DNA of 23,769 nucleotides, taken from assembly GCA_035550975.1 (NCBI GenBank), contig DASZOC010000011.1, positions 1 to 23,769 on the forward strand. Reading direction: 5' to 3'. The translations under genes were made by a program, and so were the position numbers. Below are positions 1 to 7,242 of the stretch, piece after piece. The notes beneath the pieces were generated by a model. It was not told where the DNA came from. It did no database searches and worked only from the letters and a program-made list of their open reading frames with translations. This DNA is from DASZOC01 sp035550975 (lineage in GTDB: Bacteria > Actinomycetota > CADDZG01 > WHSQ01). The stretch's first letter is position 1; each line of letters begins with the position of its first letter.

Positions 1-106
1 AGCGACCGGGCGGCTGCGGCAGCACGTTCATGTCGGCGCCTTGACGCTTCCGGCATTCTCCACCATGGTGGGGCGGGGGATCTGAAGAAGGGTTGTGAGC
101 GGGTAA
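1..106. other. Left-edge sequence with no assignable gene
   Basis: All three forward frames were read. One ends in TGA near 42, one ends in TGA near 83, and the third stays open into the acyltransferase gene. None of the short peptides is recognisable, so the tail of an upstream gene could be present but cannot be named. A perfect 12-base palindrome, CCACCATGGTGG, lies at 60-71. Confidence 0.3.
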
Positions 107-835
107 GTGGGTTACTGGCTGATCAAAGCCGTCGTCAAGCCGATCATGCTGGCTCTCTACCGGATCAAGGTGGAGGGCCTCGAGAACGTTCCTCGTAAAG
201 GGGCGGCAATCATCGCCGCGAACCACCTGTCCTTCCTCGACTCGTTCTTCATCCCCCTGGTCATCAAGCGCCGCAAGATGACCTATCTCGCGAAGGCCGA
301 CTACTTCAAGTCGTGGAAGACGAAGTGGTTCTTCAGCTCGGTCGGTCAGATCTCGTGCGAGCGTGAGGGCGGTTCGAAGTCGCAGCAGTCGCTCGAGATC
401 GCACTCGAGGTCTTGAAGGCGGGACGTCTGCTCGGGATCTATCCCGAGGGGACCCGCTCGCCCGACGGGTATCTGTACCGCGGCCGGACGGGTGTGGCTC
501 GTCTGGCTCTGGCTTCGGGGGCTCCCGTGATCCCGTGCGGGCTCGTCGGCACCGATGTAGTGATGCCGAAGGACGCCAAGTTCCCGAAGCTTCTCGGTCG
601 CGTGAAGGTGACGGTGCGGTTCGGGAAGCCGTTGGACTTCTCACGCTTCGCCGGACAGGAGACCGATCGCTTCGCGCTGCGCTCGGTGACCGACGAGATC
701 GTCTACGAGATCATGCAGCTTTCCGGGCAGCAGTACCGCGACGAGTACGCATCGAAGAAGGCGACGGAGCCTCTGCCGGAGGCGTTCCGCGTCGTAGACG
801 ACATCGACCTCTCCGAAGAGATCATCGCGAGCTGA
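107..835 (+). CDS. plsC: 1-acyl-sn-glycerol-3-phosphate acyltransferase (PlsC family)
   Basis: Predicted to transfer an acyl chain to lysophosphatidic acid, giving phosphatidic acid, at the inner face of the cytoplasmic membrane. The 242-residue protein has the family's NHxxxxD catalytic box (His40, Asp45, in NHLSFLDS) and the EGTRSPDG substrate-binding block at 114-121. It also has a hydrophobic N-terminus and a GxPVIPCG-like strand downstream. Length is normal for the family. The GTG start at 107 gives a protein beginning just before the first hydrophobic segment, but no strong ribosome binding site is visible, so the start is moderately sure. The 3' end overlaps the 3' end of the opposite-strand glycerol kinase gene by 14 bases. 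Glycerol kinase makes glycerol-3-phosphate, the upstream precursor of the same lipid pathway. A related lysophospholipid acyltransferase activity is possible. Confidence 0.93.
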   Translation: MGYWLIKAVVKPIMLALYRIKVEGLENVPRKGAAIIAANHLSFLDSFFIPLVIKRRKMTYLAKADYFKSWKTKWFFSSVGQISCEREGGSKSQQSLEIALEVLKAGRLLGIYPEGTRSPDGYLYRGRTGVARLALASGAPVIPCGLVGTDVVMPKDAKFPKLLGRVKVTVRFGKPLDFSRFAGQETDRFALRSVTDEIVYEIMQLSGQQYRDEYASKKATEPLPEAFRVVDDIDLSEEIIAS

Positions 836-2309
836 CGCTCGCCACCGCCTTCTTCCACCCCTCGTAGAGCTCGTCGGCGCGACTCCTGTCCGCATCCGGC
901 TCGAACTCCGCAGCCGCTTTCCAGCGCGTGCCGATCTCGTCGGTGGAGGACCACACACCGGCGGCCAAGCCCGCAAGGTAGGCAGACCCGAGAGCGGTCG
1001 TTTCCAGCATCGCCGGACGCCGAACGACCACCCCGAGCTGGTCGGCCTGGAACTGGCACAGGAGGTCCATCACGCTGGCGCCGCCGTCGACGCGGAGCTC
1101 TTCGAGTGGCACGCCGGCATCGGCCGTCATAGCGTCGACCACGTCGCGCGTCTGATACGCCATGGCTTCGACCGCGGCTCTCGTCAGATGCGCCTTCGTG
1201 GTTCCACGCGTGATCCCGACATACGCGCCGCGCGCGTAAGGGTCCCAGTGCGGCGCGCCGAGACCGGTGAACGCGGGAACGAGATAGGTCCCGGCAGTGT
1301 CGTCGACGGTCGCCGCGAGCGGTCCTGCCTCGGCCGCTTCGGAGAGGATCCCGAGGCCGTCGCGTAGCCATTGGATCGCGGCTCCCGTCGCGAAGATCGC
1401 ACCTTCGAGCGCGTAGCGAAGGCCGTCGCCGGTGTCCCATGCCGCGGTCGACAGCAGACCGTGCGCGGACAGCGGCACGCGGGTGCCGGAGTTCATCAGC
1501 ACGAAGGAGCCGGTGCCGTAGGTGTTCTTCGCCATGCCGTCGGTGAAGCACGCCTGGCCGAAGAGCGCAGCTTGCTGGTCCCCGGCGATCCCGCCGATGG
1601 GCACGGACACGTCGCCCACGACGCCCGGTCGCGTCGAGCCGAACGTGCCACTGGACGAGCGAATGTCCGGAAGTATTGCCGGCGGGATCGCCAGGTGCTC
1701 GAGGATCCAGTCGTCCCAGCTGCCGTTGCGCAACGAGTACAGCATGGTGCGCGACGCGTTCGACGGTTCCGTCGCGTGGACCTCACCGCCGGTCAGGTTG
1801 TAGACGAGCCAGCTGTCGACCGTCCCGAACACGACCTCGCCGCGCTCCGCGCGCGCGCGGAGACCTTCGATCTGCTCGAGGTACCAGACGATCTTCGTCG
1901 AGGAGAAGTAAGGGTCCAGGACCAGACCGGTGCGCGCGCGAAGCTCGCTCTCGAGCCCTTCTGATCGCAGCCGTTCGCATATCTCGGTGGACCGGCGGCA
2001 CTGCCACACGATCGCAGGGGCGATCGGACGCCCGCTGGCTCGCTCCCACATGACGGCGGTCTCACGCTGGTTCGTGATCCCGATCGCGGCGAGGTCCGCC
2101 GGTGCGACACCTGCGTCCGCCAGTGCGGAACCCATCACGCGGCGGGTGACCGCCCATATCTCTTCGGGGTCGTGCTCGACCCACCCGGGTTGCGGGAAGT
2201 GTTGCGTGAACTCCGAATACGCGCGGCCGCGGATCTCGGTGTCGGCGTCGACGATCAATACCGTGATCCCGGTCGTTCCCGCGTCGATGGCCATGACCAG
2301 CTCCGGCAT
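822..2309 (-). CDS. glpK: Glycerol kinase
   Basis: Phosphorylates glycerol with ATP to sn-glycerol-3-phosphate in the cytoplasm. The 495-residue product has the FGGY-kinase N-terminal phosphate loop (AIDAGTTGITVLIVD), the glycerol kinase block TNQRETAVMW followed by AIVWQCRRS, and the GDQQAALFGQ adenosine-site block. It also has GAPHWDPYARGAYVGITRG and the C-terminal VDGGASVMDLLCQFQAD motif. These identify glycerol kinase rather than another sugar kinase of the family. I chose the ATG at 2309 because the family sequence starts there; upstream in-frame codons to about 2399 lie inside the rlpA-like gene in another frame. It starts 10 bases after the rlpA-like stop, so the two may be co-transcribed, although a -10-like TAGGTT lies 7 bases before the ATG. 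No glpF or glpD is present in the window. Confidence 0.95.
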   Translation of the reverse strand: MPELVMAIDAGTTGITVLIVDADTEIRGRAYSEFTQHFPQPGWVEHDPEEIWAVTRRVMGSALADAGVAPADLAAIGITNQRETAVMWERASGRPIAPAIVWQCRRSTEICERLRSEGLESELRARTGLVLDPYFSSTKIVWYLEQIEGLRARAERGEVVFGTVDSWLVYNLTGGEVHATEPSNASRTMLYSLRNGSWDDWILEHLAIPPAILPDIRSSSGTFGSTRPGVVGDVSVPIGGIAGDQQAALFGQACFTDGMAKNTYGTGSFVLMNSGTRVPLSAHGLLSTAAWDTGDGLRYALEGAIFATGAAIQWLRDGLGILSEAAEAGPLAATVDDTAGTYLVPAFTGLGAPHWDPYARGAYVGITRGTTKAHLTRAAVEAMAYQTRDVVDAMTADAGVPLEELRVDGGASVMDLLCQFQADQLGVVVRRPAMLETTALGSAYLAGLAAGVWSSTDEIGTRWKAAAEFEPDADRSRADELYEGWKKAVASVSSR

Positions 2310-2316
2310 GGCCGGA

Positions 2317-2322
2317 AACCTA
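2317..2322 (-). promoter_or_regulatory. Possible -10 element for leaderless glpK mRNA
   Basis: On the minus strand TAGGTT ends 7 bases before the glpK ATG and overlaps the stop codon of the upstream gene. The spacing fits transcription starting at the ATG itself. No convincing -35 is seen. This is a motif match only. Confidence 0.25.
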
Positions 2323-3348
2323 ACGCGGGCCGCTCTTGACCAGGATCGTTGCCTTGACCCAACCGAGACCGGTGATGCCGATCGCCTGCGCTGCCGCATG
2401 CGAGAGATCGAGGATGCGTTCGCCGACGTACGGGCCGCGGTCGTTGACGAGGACTACGACCCCGCGGCCCTCGTGAGCGACGTGCAACCACGAACCCAGC
2501 GGAAGCTCTTTGCTCGCCGCGGTGTACAGGCTCGGGTCGAAGATCTGCCCGCTCGCGGTGGGGTTGCCCTCGAATCCGGGGCCGTACCAGGACGCGATGC
2601 CTTCGAAGGTCACGCCGGTGGACGCGAAGCCGTCCGGGATGCCGCGCGACGGTCCCGCAGGTTCCAGGATCTTCAACAGCTCGGAGCCGACGTCGATGTT
2701 CTGGGCCGCGGCCGCCACCCTCGCGGCTTGCCTCGCTTGTGCTTCGAGCTCGGTGAGGCGGCCGGTCATCTCGGCGAGGCGTGCGCGCCGCTCGCCGATC
2801 GTGTCGTCGATCTGGATGCTCAAGGTCTGCGCTTCCGCGTGCGCCGCGAGCAGCGTTTGCTTGCGTTCGTCGAGCTCGAGCTGGGCAGCCTCGGCGATCG
2901 CGCGCGCCGCCTCGAGGTCCTCGAGCGCTTCACCCTCGACGTGACCTGCTTGCATCGTCGCTTCGGCCATCGTCATCAGCTCGCCGAGCGTGTCGGCGGA
3001 CAACAGCAACGCCAGACGCGTGATGGAGCCGCCCTTGTAGACCTCGACCGCGCGGTCGATGAAACGAGCCCTCGCTTCCGCGACTCCGCGGTTGGCGTCG
3101 TGGATCTCGGAGCCGAGGATTCCTATCTCCGCGGTCACCGATTCGATCCGCGCTCCGAGCACCTCCTCCTTCTCGACCAGCTGGGCGCGCTGCCGCTCCA
3201 GCGACGTGACTTCGTCGGCTAACTGCTGGGCCTGGCGCCGGAGCACCTCGAGGTCGGTTGCGGTAGCAGCAGGTTGGATCAGGGAGGCGCCGACGACCGC
3301 GGCAAGGACCACCGACACGGCGCGCGGCAAAGCTCGAGGCCCCTTCAT
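2320..3348 (-). CDS. Secreted RlpA-like double-psi beta-barrel protein with coiled-coil N-terminus
   Basis: A 342-residue exported protein. Residues 1-30 form a signal peptide (basic start, hydrophobic VSVVLAAVVGASLI, cleavage near ATA-TD). Residues about 32-115 and 125-225 are charged, heptad-like coiled coils (LRRQAQQLADEVTSLERQR and following). The C-terminal 95 residues are an RlpA-type double-psi beta-barrel, shown by ASWYGPGFEGNPTASGQIFD, then TAASKELPLGSW, VNDRGPY and RILDLSHAAAQAIG. In RlpA this fold acts on or binds peptidoglycan. The coiled-coil arrangement resembles PcsB/EnvC-type cell-wall hydrolases and regulators, so a division or wall-remodelling role outside the membrane is likely by inference. 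The start is supported by the signal peptide, but the purine run GAAAGG abuts the ATG, closer than usual. Divergent from phosphofructokinase; followed 10 bases later by glpK. Confidence 0.85.
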   Translation of the reverse strand: MKGPRALPRAVSVVLAAVVGASLIQPAATATDLEVLRRQAQQLADEVTSLERQRAQLVEKEEVLGARIESVTAEIGILGSEIHDANRGVAEARARFIDRAVEVYKGGSITRLALLLSADTLGELMTMAEATMQAGHVEGEALEDLEAARAIAEAAQLELDERKQTLLAAHAEAQTLSIQIDDTIGERRARLAEMTGRLTELEAQARQAARVAAAAQNIDVGSELLKILEPAGPSRGIPDGFASTGVTFEGIASWYGPGFEGNPTASGQIFDPSLYTAASKELPLGSWLHVAHEGRGVVVLVNDRGPYVGERILDLSHAAAQAIGITGLGWVKATILVKSGPR

Positions 3349-3436
3349 CCTTTCATTGTCGGCTTGTGGGTGGCCGGATTGAGCGAGTGGTCGCTTTAGC
3401 GGGAAGATGTCGGGCTGATCGCTCTAAGGAGGTCTG

Positions 3437-4468
3437 GTGGCGAGGATCGGGATCCTGACCGGGGGAGGCGACTGCCCGGGGCTGAACGCAGTGATCAGGG
3501 CGGTCGTGCGCAAGGGCGTCAACCAGTACGGACATGCGGTTGCGGGCTACCGCGACGGCTGGCGGGGGGTCCTGGAGAACAAGGTCGTCCATCTCACGCC
3601 GGACAACACCGCCGGGATCCTCCATCGCGGTGGCACGATCCTCGGGTCGTCGCGCACGAACCCGTTCAAGGAGGACCAGGGCGTGGAGCGCGTCAAGGAG
3701 AGTCTCGAGACCGAGCGCATCGACGGCCTGATCGCGGTAGGCGGCGAGGACACGCTCGGCGTAGCCGACAAGCTGACCGCCGAAGGCGTCAACGTGGTCG
3801 GCGTCCCGAAGACCATCGACAACGATCTGAACGCCACGGATTTCACGTTCGGTTTCAACACGGCGGTGCAGATCTGCACCGACGCGATCGATCGCCTCCA
3901 TACGACGGCCGAATCGCACAACCGCGTGATCGTCCTCGAGGTGATGGGGCGTCATGCCGGCTGGATCGCCACGTACTCCGGCATCGCGGGAGGTGCCGAC
4001 GCGATCCTGGTTCCGGAGCGGCCGTTCGACATCGACGAGGTTTGCGAGCACATCCGGCATCGGCACAGCAAGGGCAGCACGTTCTCGATCGTCGTCGTGG
4101 CGGAGGGCGCGATACCAGAGGAGGGCGCCGCATCCGTGCAGAGCGGCAACACCGACGCGTTCGGCCACGCGCGGCTTGGTGGCATCGGCGTGATGCTCGA
4201 GAAGGAGATCGAGGAGCGGACCGGTTTCGAGACGAGGGTCACGATCCTCGGGCACATCCAGCGCGGTGGCACACCGACCGCGTTCGATCGCGTCCTCGCC
4301 ACCCGCTTCGGCATCGCGGCGATCGACGCGGTCGACGACGGCGACTACGGGAAGATGGTCTCGTTGCAGGGGACCGACATCGTGCGTGTCCCGATCGGCG
4401 ACGCCGTCGGCACGCTCAAGACGGTCGACCCGTCCCTGTACGAGACGGCCGAGGTCTTCTTCGGCTAG
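3437..4468 (+). CDS. pfkA: 6-phosphofructokinase, probably pyrophosphate-dependent
   Basis: Phosphorylates fructose-6-phosphate to the 1,6-bisphosphate in glycolysis. The 343-residue protein has GGGDCPGLNAVIRAVV at the start, TIDND with the catalytic Asp at about 128, the substrate block MGRHAGWIA at 170-178, and the GHIQRGGTPTAFDR block near the C-terminus. The two positions that separate donors are Asp105 (in GGEDT) and Lys125 (in PKTIDND), equivalent to E. coli residues 104 and 124. Asp plus Lys is the pattern of pyrophosphate-dependent enzymes such as that of Amycolatopsis methanolica, whereas ATP enzymes have Gly at the first site. The GTG start at 3437 has a strong AAGGAGG 4 bases upstream. 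The next gene follows 21 bases after the stop. Confidence 0.94.
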   Translation: MARIGILTGGGDCPGLNAVIRAVVRKGVNQYGHAVAGYRDGWRGVLENKVVHLTPDNTAGILHRGGTILGSSRTNPFKEDQGVERVKESLETERIDGLIAVGGEDTLGVADKLTAEGVNVVGVPKTIDNDLNATDFTFGFNTAVQICTDAIDRLHTTAESHNRVIVLEVMGRHAGWIATYSGIAGGADAILVPERPFDIDEVCEHIRHRHSKGSTFSIVVVAEGAIPEEGAASVQSGNTDAFGHARLGGIGVMLEKEIEERTGFETRVTILGHIQRGGTPTAFDRVLATRFGIAAIDAVDDGDYGKMVSLQGTDIVRVPIGDAVGTLKTVDPSLYETAEVFFG

Positions 4469-4477
4469 CAACGCCAT

Positions 4478-4483
4478 TAACCT
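4478..4483 (+). promoter_or_regulatory. Possible -10 element for the threonine aldolase gene
   Basis: TAACCT lies in the short gap after the phosphofructokinase gene and ends 6 bases before the ATG at 4490. This fits a leaderless transcript. There is no Shine-Dalgarno sequence in front of either the GTG at 4484 or the ATG at 4490, which supports the idea weakly. Confidence 0.35.
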
Positions 4484-4489
4484 GTGGCG

Positions 4490-5527
4490 ATGCCGGACCT
4501 GATCGATCTACGTTCCGACACCGTCACGCGGCCGACGCCCGAGATGAGGCGCGCCATGGCCGAAGCCGAGGTCGGAGACGACGTCTTCGGTGACGACCCC
4601 ACGGTCAACGCGCTGCAGGAGTACGCGGCGGGCCTGCTGGGGAAAGAGGCGGGGCTGTTCGTGCCGACCGGGTCGATGGGGAACCAGGTCTGCCTGGGCG
4701 TGCTCGCGCAGCCCGGCGACGAGGTGATCTGCGAGTCGCACGCGCACTTCCTGCACTACGAGGGCGGTTCCGTGGCGGCGCACCTGGGTCTCGTCGCGCG
4801 CCCGATAGCGGGGTCGGGCGGAGCGATCGCTGCCGATCAGGTGGAGCCGCTGATCAGGCCCGGCAACGACCACAACCCCAAGAGCGCGGTGGTCGCGATC
4901 GAGAACACGCACAACTCGGCCGGGGGTCGCATCTTCCCGCTCGACGAGGCGCGGGCGATCGCGAAAGTCTGTCGTGACAACTCCGTCGCGGTCCATCTAG
5001 ACGGGGCACGCATCTTCAACGCGCAGGCAGCGACGGGGTTGCCGGTGTCGGAATGGGCCGCCTGCGCCGACACCATCACGTTCTGTTTCTCGAAGGGGCT
5101 GGGTGCTCCGATCGGTTCCATGGTGTGCTCGACGAAGGACAACATCGCTGCCGGGCGGCGGCTGCGCAAACGTCTCGGCGGGGGGATGAGACAGGTCGGT
5201 GTCATCGCCGCGGCCGCGCGCGTCGCGCTGGAGACGGGGCCGCAGCGGCTGAACGAAGACCATGCGAACGCTCGCACGCTGGCCGAGGGCCTGGCAGAGC
5301 TGCACCCGGACGCGGTCGACCTGGACGCGGTCGAGACGAACATGGTCTATCTCAACCTGAAACCCTTCAACAAGCGCGGCCCGGAGGTGAGCGAGGCGTT
5401 GCTGGGCGAGGGGGTGCTCACGCTCGGTCTGGCAGCCGACGTCATGCGCCTGGTGACCCACCGCGACGTCTCCGCGGAAGACACGTCGCGGGCCCTGAAG
5501 GCCCTAGTCGGCGTCCTGAACGCTTAG
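4490..5527 (+). CDS. ltaE: Low-specificity L-threonine aldolase
   Basis: A PLP fold-type I enzyme that splits threonine or allo-threonine into glycine and acetaldehyde. The 345-residue protein begins with the characteristic DLRSDTVTRPTPEMRRAM and GDDVFGDDPTV. It has the SHAH block containing the residue that stacks on PLP, HLDGAR for the cofactor aspartate, and FCFSKGLGAPIG with the PLP lysine near residue 202. It ends with a VRLVTH-like segment (MRLVTHRDVS). Length is normal. Start choice: an in-frame GTG at 4484 would add two residues. I prefer the ATG at 4490 because a -10-like hexamer sits 6 bases upstream and there is no ribosome binding site for either. It could share a transcript with phosphofructokinase (21-base gap). 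The product glycine is the substrate of the ThiO encoded nearby, but a functional link is speculation. Confidence 0.93.
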   Translation: MPDLIDLRSDTVTRPTPEMRRAMAEAEVGDDVFGDDPTVNALQEYAAGLLGKEAGLFVPTGSMGNQVCLGVLAQPGDEVICESHAHFLHYEGGSVAAHLGLVARPIAGSGGAIAADQVEPLIRPGNDHNPKSAVVAIENTHNSAGGRIFPLDEARAIAKVCRDNSVAVHLDGARIFNAQAATGLPVSEWAACADTITFCFSKGLGAPIGSMVCSTKDNIAAGRRLRKRLGGGMRQVGVIAAAARVALETGPQRLNEDHANARTLAEGLAELHPDAVDLDAVETNMVYLNLKPFNKRGPEVSEALLGEGVLTLGLAADVMRLVTHRDVSAEDTSRALKALVGVLNA

Positions 5528-5535
5528 CTCGCCTC

Positions 5536-5563
5536 GGTTTCGGCCGCGGCAGCCGGGGAAACC
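5536..5563 (+). other. Imperfect hairpin before the RsbW-like gene
   Basis: GGTTTC pairs with GAAACC and GGC pairs with GCC, with a 3-base bulge and a short loop. The 3' arm includes GGGGAAA, the only purine run that could serve as a ribosome binding site for the ATG at 5571. It has no T-tract, so it is not a standard terminator of the preceding gene. Confidence 0.25.
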
Positions 5564-5570
5564 TAATGCC

Positions 5571-6014
5571 ATGGTGATCTCGTTCTCGCTGTCGCTGCCG
5601 CGCGACGAAGCAAGCGTCCCGGTGGTGCGCCGGCTGTGCCGGAGCGCGCTGAACGACCTCGGCGTCCAGCCGCCGTGCATCGCGGACATCGAGCTCGCCG
5701 TCACCGAGGCCTGCACGAACGTCCTGAAACACGCCGAAGCGACGGAGGAGAGCTACGACGTCGACGTTGCGATCGACGATACCGACTGCACGATCCGCGT
5801 CATCGATTCGGGTGGCGGTTTCGATCACCGGAACGAGGGCCGAGAGGAGGCGCTGGGCGGTGCCGAAAGCGGGCGCGGCATCCATCTCATGCGCGCGCTG
5901 GTGGACAACGTGCGATTCATCTCGCGGCCCGAAGACGGCACGATCGTCCACCTCGAGAAAGAGCTCGTCTTGACGGATAATTCCGTGCTGCGACGCCTAG
6001 CGCCGAGCACCTAG
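5571..6014 (+). CDS. RsbW/SpoIIAB-like ATP-binding protein (anti-sigma factor or serine kinase)
   Basis: A 147-residue GHKL-ATPase domain protein. The N box is ELAVTEACTNVLKHA (about 41-55), G1 is IDSGGGFD (about 77-84), and G2 is ESGRGIHLMRALVD (about 98-111). These match the HATPase_c_2 family of anti-sigma kinases, which bind a sigma factor and phosphorylate an STAS antagonist at serine. No sigma factor, STAS protein or PP2C phosphatase gene is in the window, so it is an orphan here and its partner cannot be named. The C-terminal 20 residues (after HLEKELVL) extend past the domain. The ATG at 5571 suits the family; the ribosome binding site is weak and may be folded in the hairpin just upstream. 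The gene ends just before the TPP riboswitch. Osmotic or general stress control is the usual family role. Confidence 0.85.
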   Translation: MVISFSLSLPRDEASVPVVRRLCRSALNDLGVQPPCIADIELAVTEACTNVLKHAEATEESYDVDVAIDDTDCTIRVIDSGGGFDHRNEGREEALGGAESGRGIHLMRALVDNVRFISRPEDGTIVHLEKELVLTDNSVLRRLAPST

Positions 6015-6015
6015 C

Positions 6016-6021
6016 TATCAT
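6016..6021 (+). promoter_or_regulatory. Likely -10 element of the thiOSG operon
   Basis: TATCAT matches five of six positions of TATAAT and lies just after the stop of the preceding gene. It would place the transcript start at about 6028-6030, exactly at the 5' edge of the riboswitch. No good -35 hexamer is present at the matching distance. Confidence 0.5.
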
Positions 6022-6029
6022 CAAGCTCT

Positions 6030-6115
6030 GACACGGGAGCCCGGGCAACGGGCTGAGAGGGCAACTACGCCGACCGTTACAACCTGATCCGGGTCATGCC
6101 GGCGAAGGGAGGATG
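6030..6115 (+). promoter_or_regulatory. TPP riboswitch (THI element)
   Basis: The sequence carries the conserved THI-box signatures in order. They are ACACGGGAGCCC with a paired GGGC, CTGAGAGG (6053-6060), and AACCTGATCCGGGTCATGCC at about 6081-6100, then the closing GGCGAAGGGA up to 6110. The regulator binds thiamine pyrophosphate and, in high-GC bacteria, generally blocks translation initiation. Here the 3' edge runs straight into a GGGAGG purine stretch (6107-6112) that could be the ribosome binding site for thiO, which fits translational control by sequestration. No terminator hairpin with a T-run follows. Downstream genes are thiO, thiS and thiG, as expected. Confidence 0.95.
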
Positions 6116-6129
6116 AGATCCCCGACGTT

Positions 6130-7242
6130 GTGATCGTCGGTGGAGGGATCATCGGTCTCTCCATCGCATGGAGGAGCGCGGGCCGCGGCCTCTCGGTCAT
6201 CGTCTTCGACGATCCGCGCTCGCGCGGCGCGTCGGAGGTCGCCGCCGGGATGCTGGCGCCCGTCACCGAGGTCCATTACGGAGAGGAGGCTCTCCTCGGA
6301 CTGAACATCGATTCGGCGCGCCGTTTCCCGGCCTTCGTCGGGGAGTTGGAGGCACACACGGGCGTCGAGGTTCGCTACCGCCGTTGCGGGACGTTGATGG
6401 TCGCCCGCGATGCGGACGACAACGCCGTGCTCGGCGAGATCTTCTCTTTCCAGCAGAAGCTCGGTCTCGAGGTCGAGCGGCTGCGCGGCCGTGACGCTCG
6501 GGAACTCGAGCCGGGGCTATCGGGTTCGATCCGTGGAGCGATCCTGGCACCGAACGACCATCAGGTGGACCCGCCAGAGCTAGTGGCGGCGCTGCGCATC
6601 GCGTGCGTCAATGCCGGGGTCGAGTTGCGGGACCAGGCGGTCACCGAGATCGTGACCGAACCGGGGCGAGCGGTCGGCGTTCGTGGCTCCGACGGAACCG
6701 AGGTCCGGGCGGACACGACGGTGGTCGCCGGAGGCGCGGCGTCGGGGGCGCTCGCCGGCCTCCCCGCCGCTGACATGCCGCCGGTACGACCAGTCAAGGG
6801 CCAGGTCGTGCACCTCGCCGCCCGGGGGATCTTCGGTGTCGCCGACCGCAACATCCGTGGGCTCGACACCTACATCGTCTCGCGCACGAACGGGCGCGTG
6901 GTCATCGGGGCGACGGTCGAGGAGGTCGGCGCCGACTCGACCATCACTGCCGGCGGCGTCCACGACCTATTGCGTTCCGCCTACGAGCTCGTGCCCGGGA
7001 TCACCGAGCTGCGCTTCGTTCGAGCTATGGCAGGGCTCCGCCCGGCGACCCCGGACAACGCGCCCCTCCTCGGCCGGTCGCGGCTCCTGGGGCTCGTGGT
7101 CGCGACAGGGCACTACCGCAACGGCATCTTGCTCGCGCCGGCCACGGCCGACCTCATCTCGGAGCTGCTCGTGACCGGGTCGGTGCCGGAACAGCTCGCT
7201 CCTTTCTCCCCGCAACGATTCGCCACCGGGGTGGTCGCGTGA
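6130..7242 (+). CDS. thiO: Glycine oxidase ThiO
   Basis: An FAD enzyme that oxidises glycine to the iminoacetate used by ThiG in thiazole synthesis. The protein is about 370 residues in the DAO fold. The dinucleotide-binding VIVGGGIIGLSIAWR is at the extreme N-terminus, and E/GASEVAAGMLAPVTE follows around 40. TTVVAGGAASG is in the middle, GLRPATPDNAPLLG is near 300, and ATGHYRNGILLAPATA near the C-terminus is the classic ThiO block. The start is problematic. GTG at 6130 is the first ordinary start but begins inside the first beta strand, 17 bases from the GGGAGG. Reading in frame upstream gives EIPDVV, so initiation at the ATC at 6118 would give the usual family N-terminus. ThiS overlaps the 3' end by 4 bases (GTGA), indicating translational coupling. 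Controlled by the TPP riboswitch. Confidence 0.93.
   Translation: MIVGGGIIGLSIAWRSAGRGLSVIVFDDPRSRGASEVAAGMLAPVTEVHYGEEALLGLNIDSARRFPAFVGELEAHTGVEVRYRRCGTLMVARDADDNAVLGEIFSFQQKLGLEVERLRGRDARELEPGLSGSIRGAILAPNDHQVDPPELVAALRIACVNAGVELRDQAVTEIVTEPGRAVGVRGSDGTEVRADTTVVAGGAASGALAGLPAADMPPVRPVKGQVVHLAARGIFGVADRNIRGLDTYIVSRTNGRVVIGATVEEVGADSTITAGGVHDLLRSAYELVPGITELRFVRAMAGLRPATPDNAPLLGRSRLLGLVVATGHYRNGILLAPATADLISELLVTGSVPEQLAPFSPQRFATGVVA

Noticed and set aside
60..71. Perfect palindrome CCACCATGGTGG as an operator for plsC
   Set aside because: Only 12 bases, single copy, and in GC-rich DNA with unknown upstream context; nothing ties it to control.
3353..4477. Long open frame antisense to the phosphofructokinase gene
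   Set aside because: The plus strand has every phosphofructokinase motif and a strong ribosome site. The antisense product is rich in Arg, Asp and Val with no fold-like pattern, as expected from GC-rich shadow frames.
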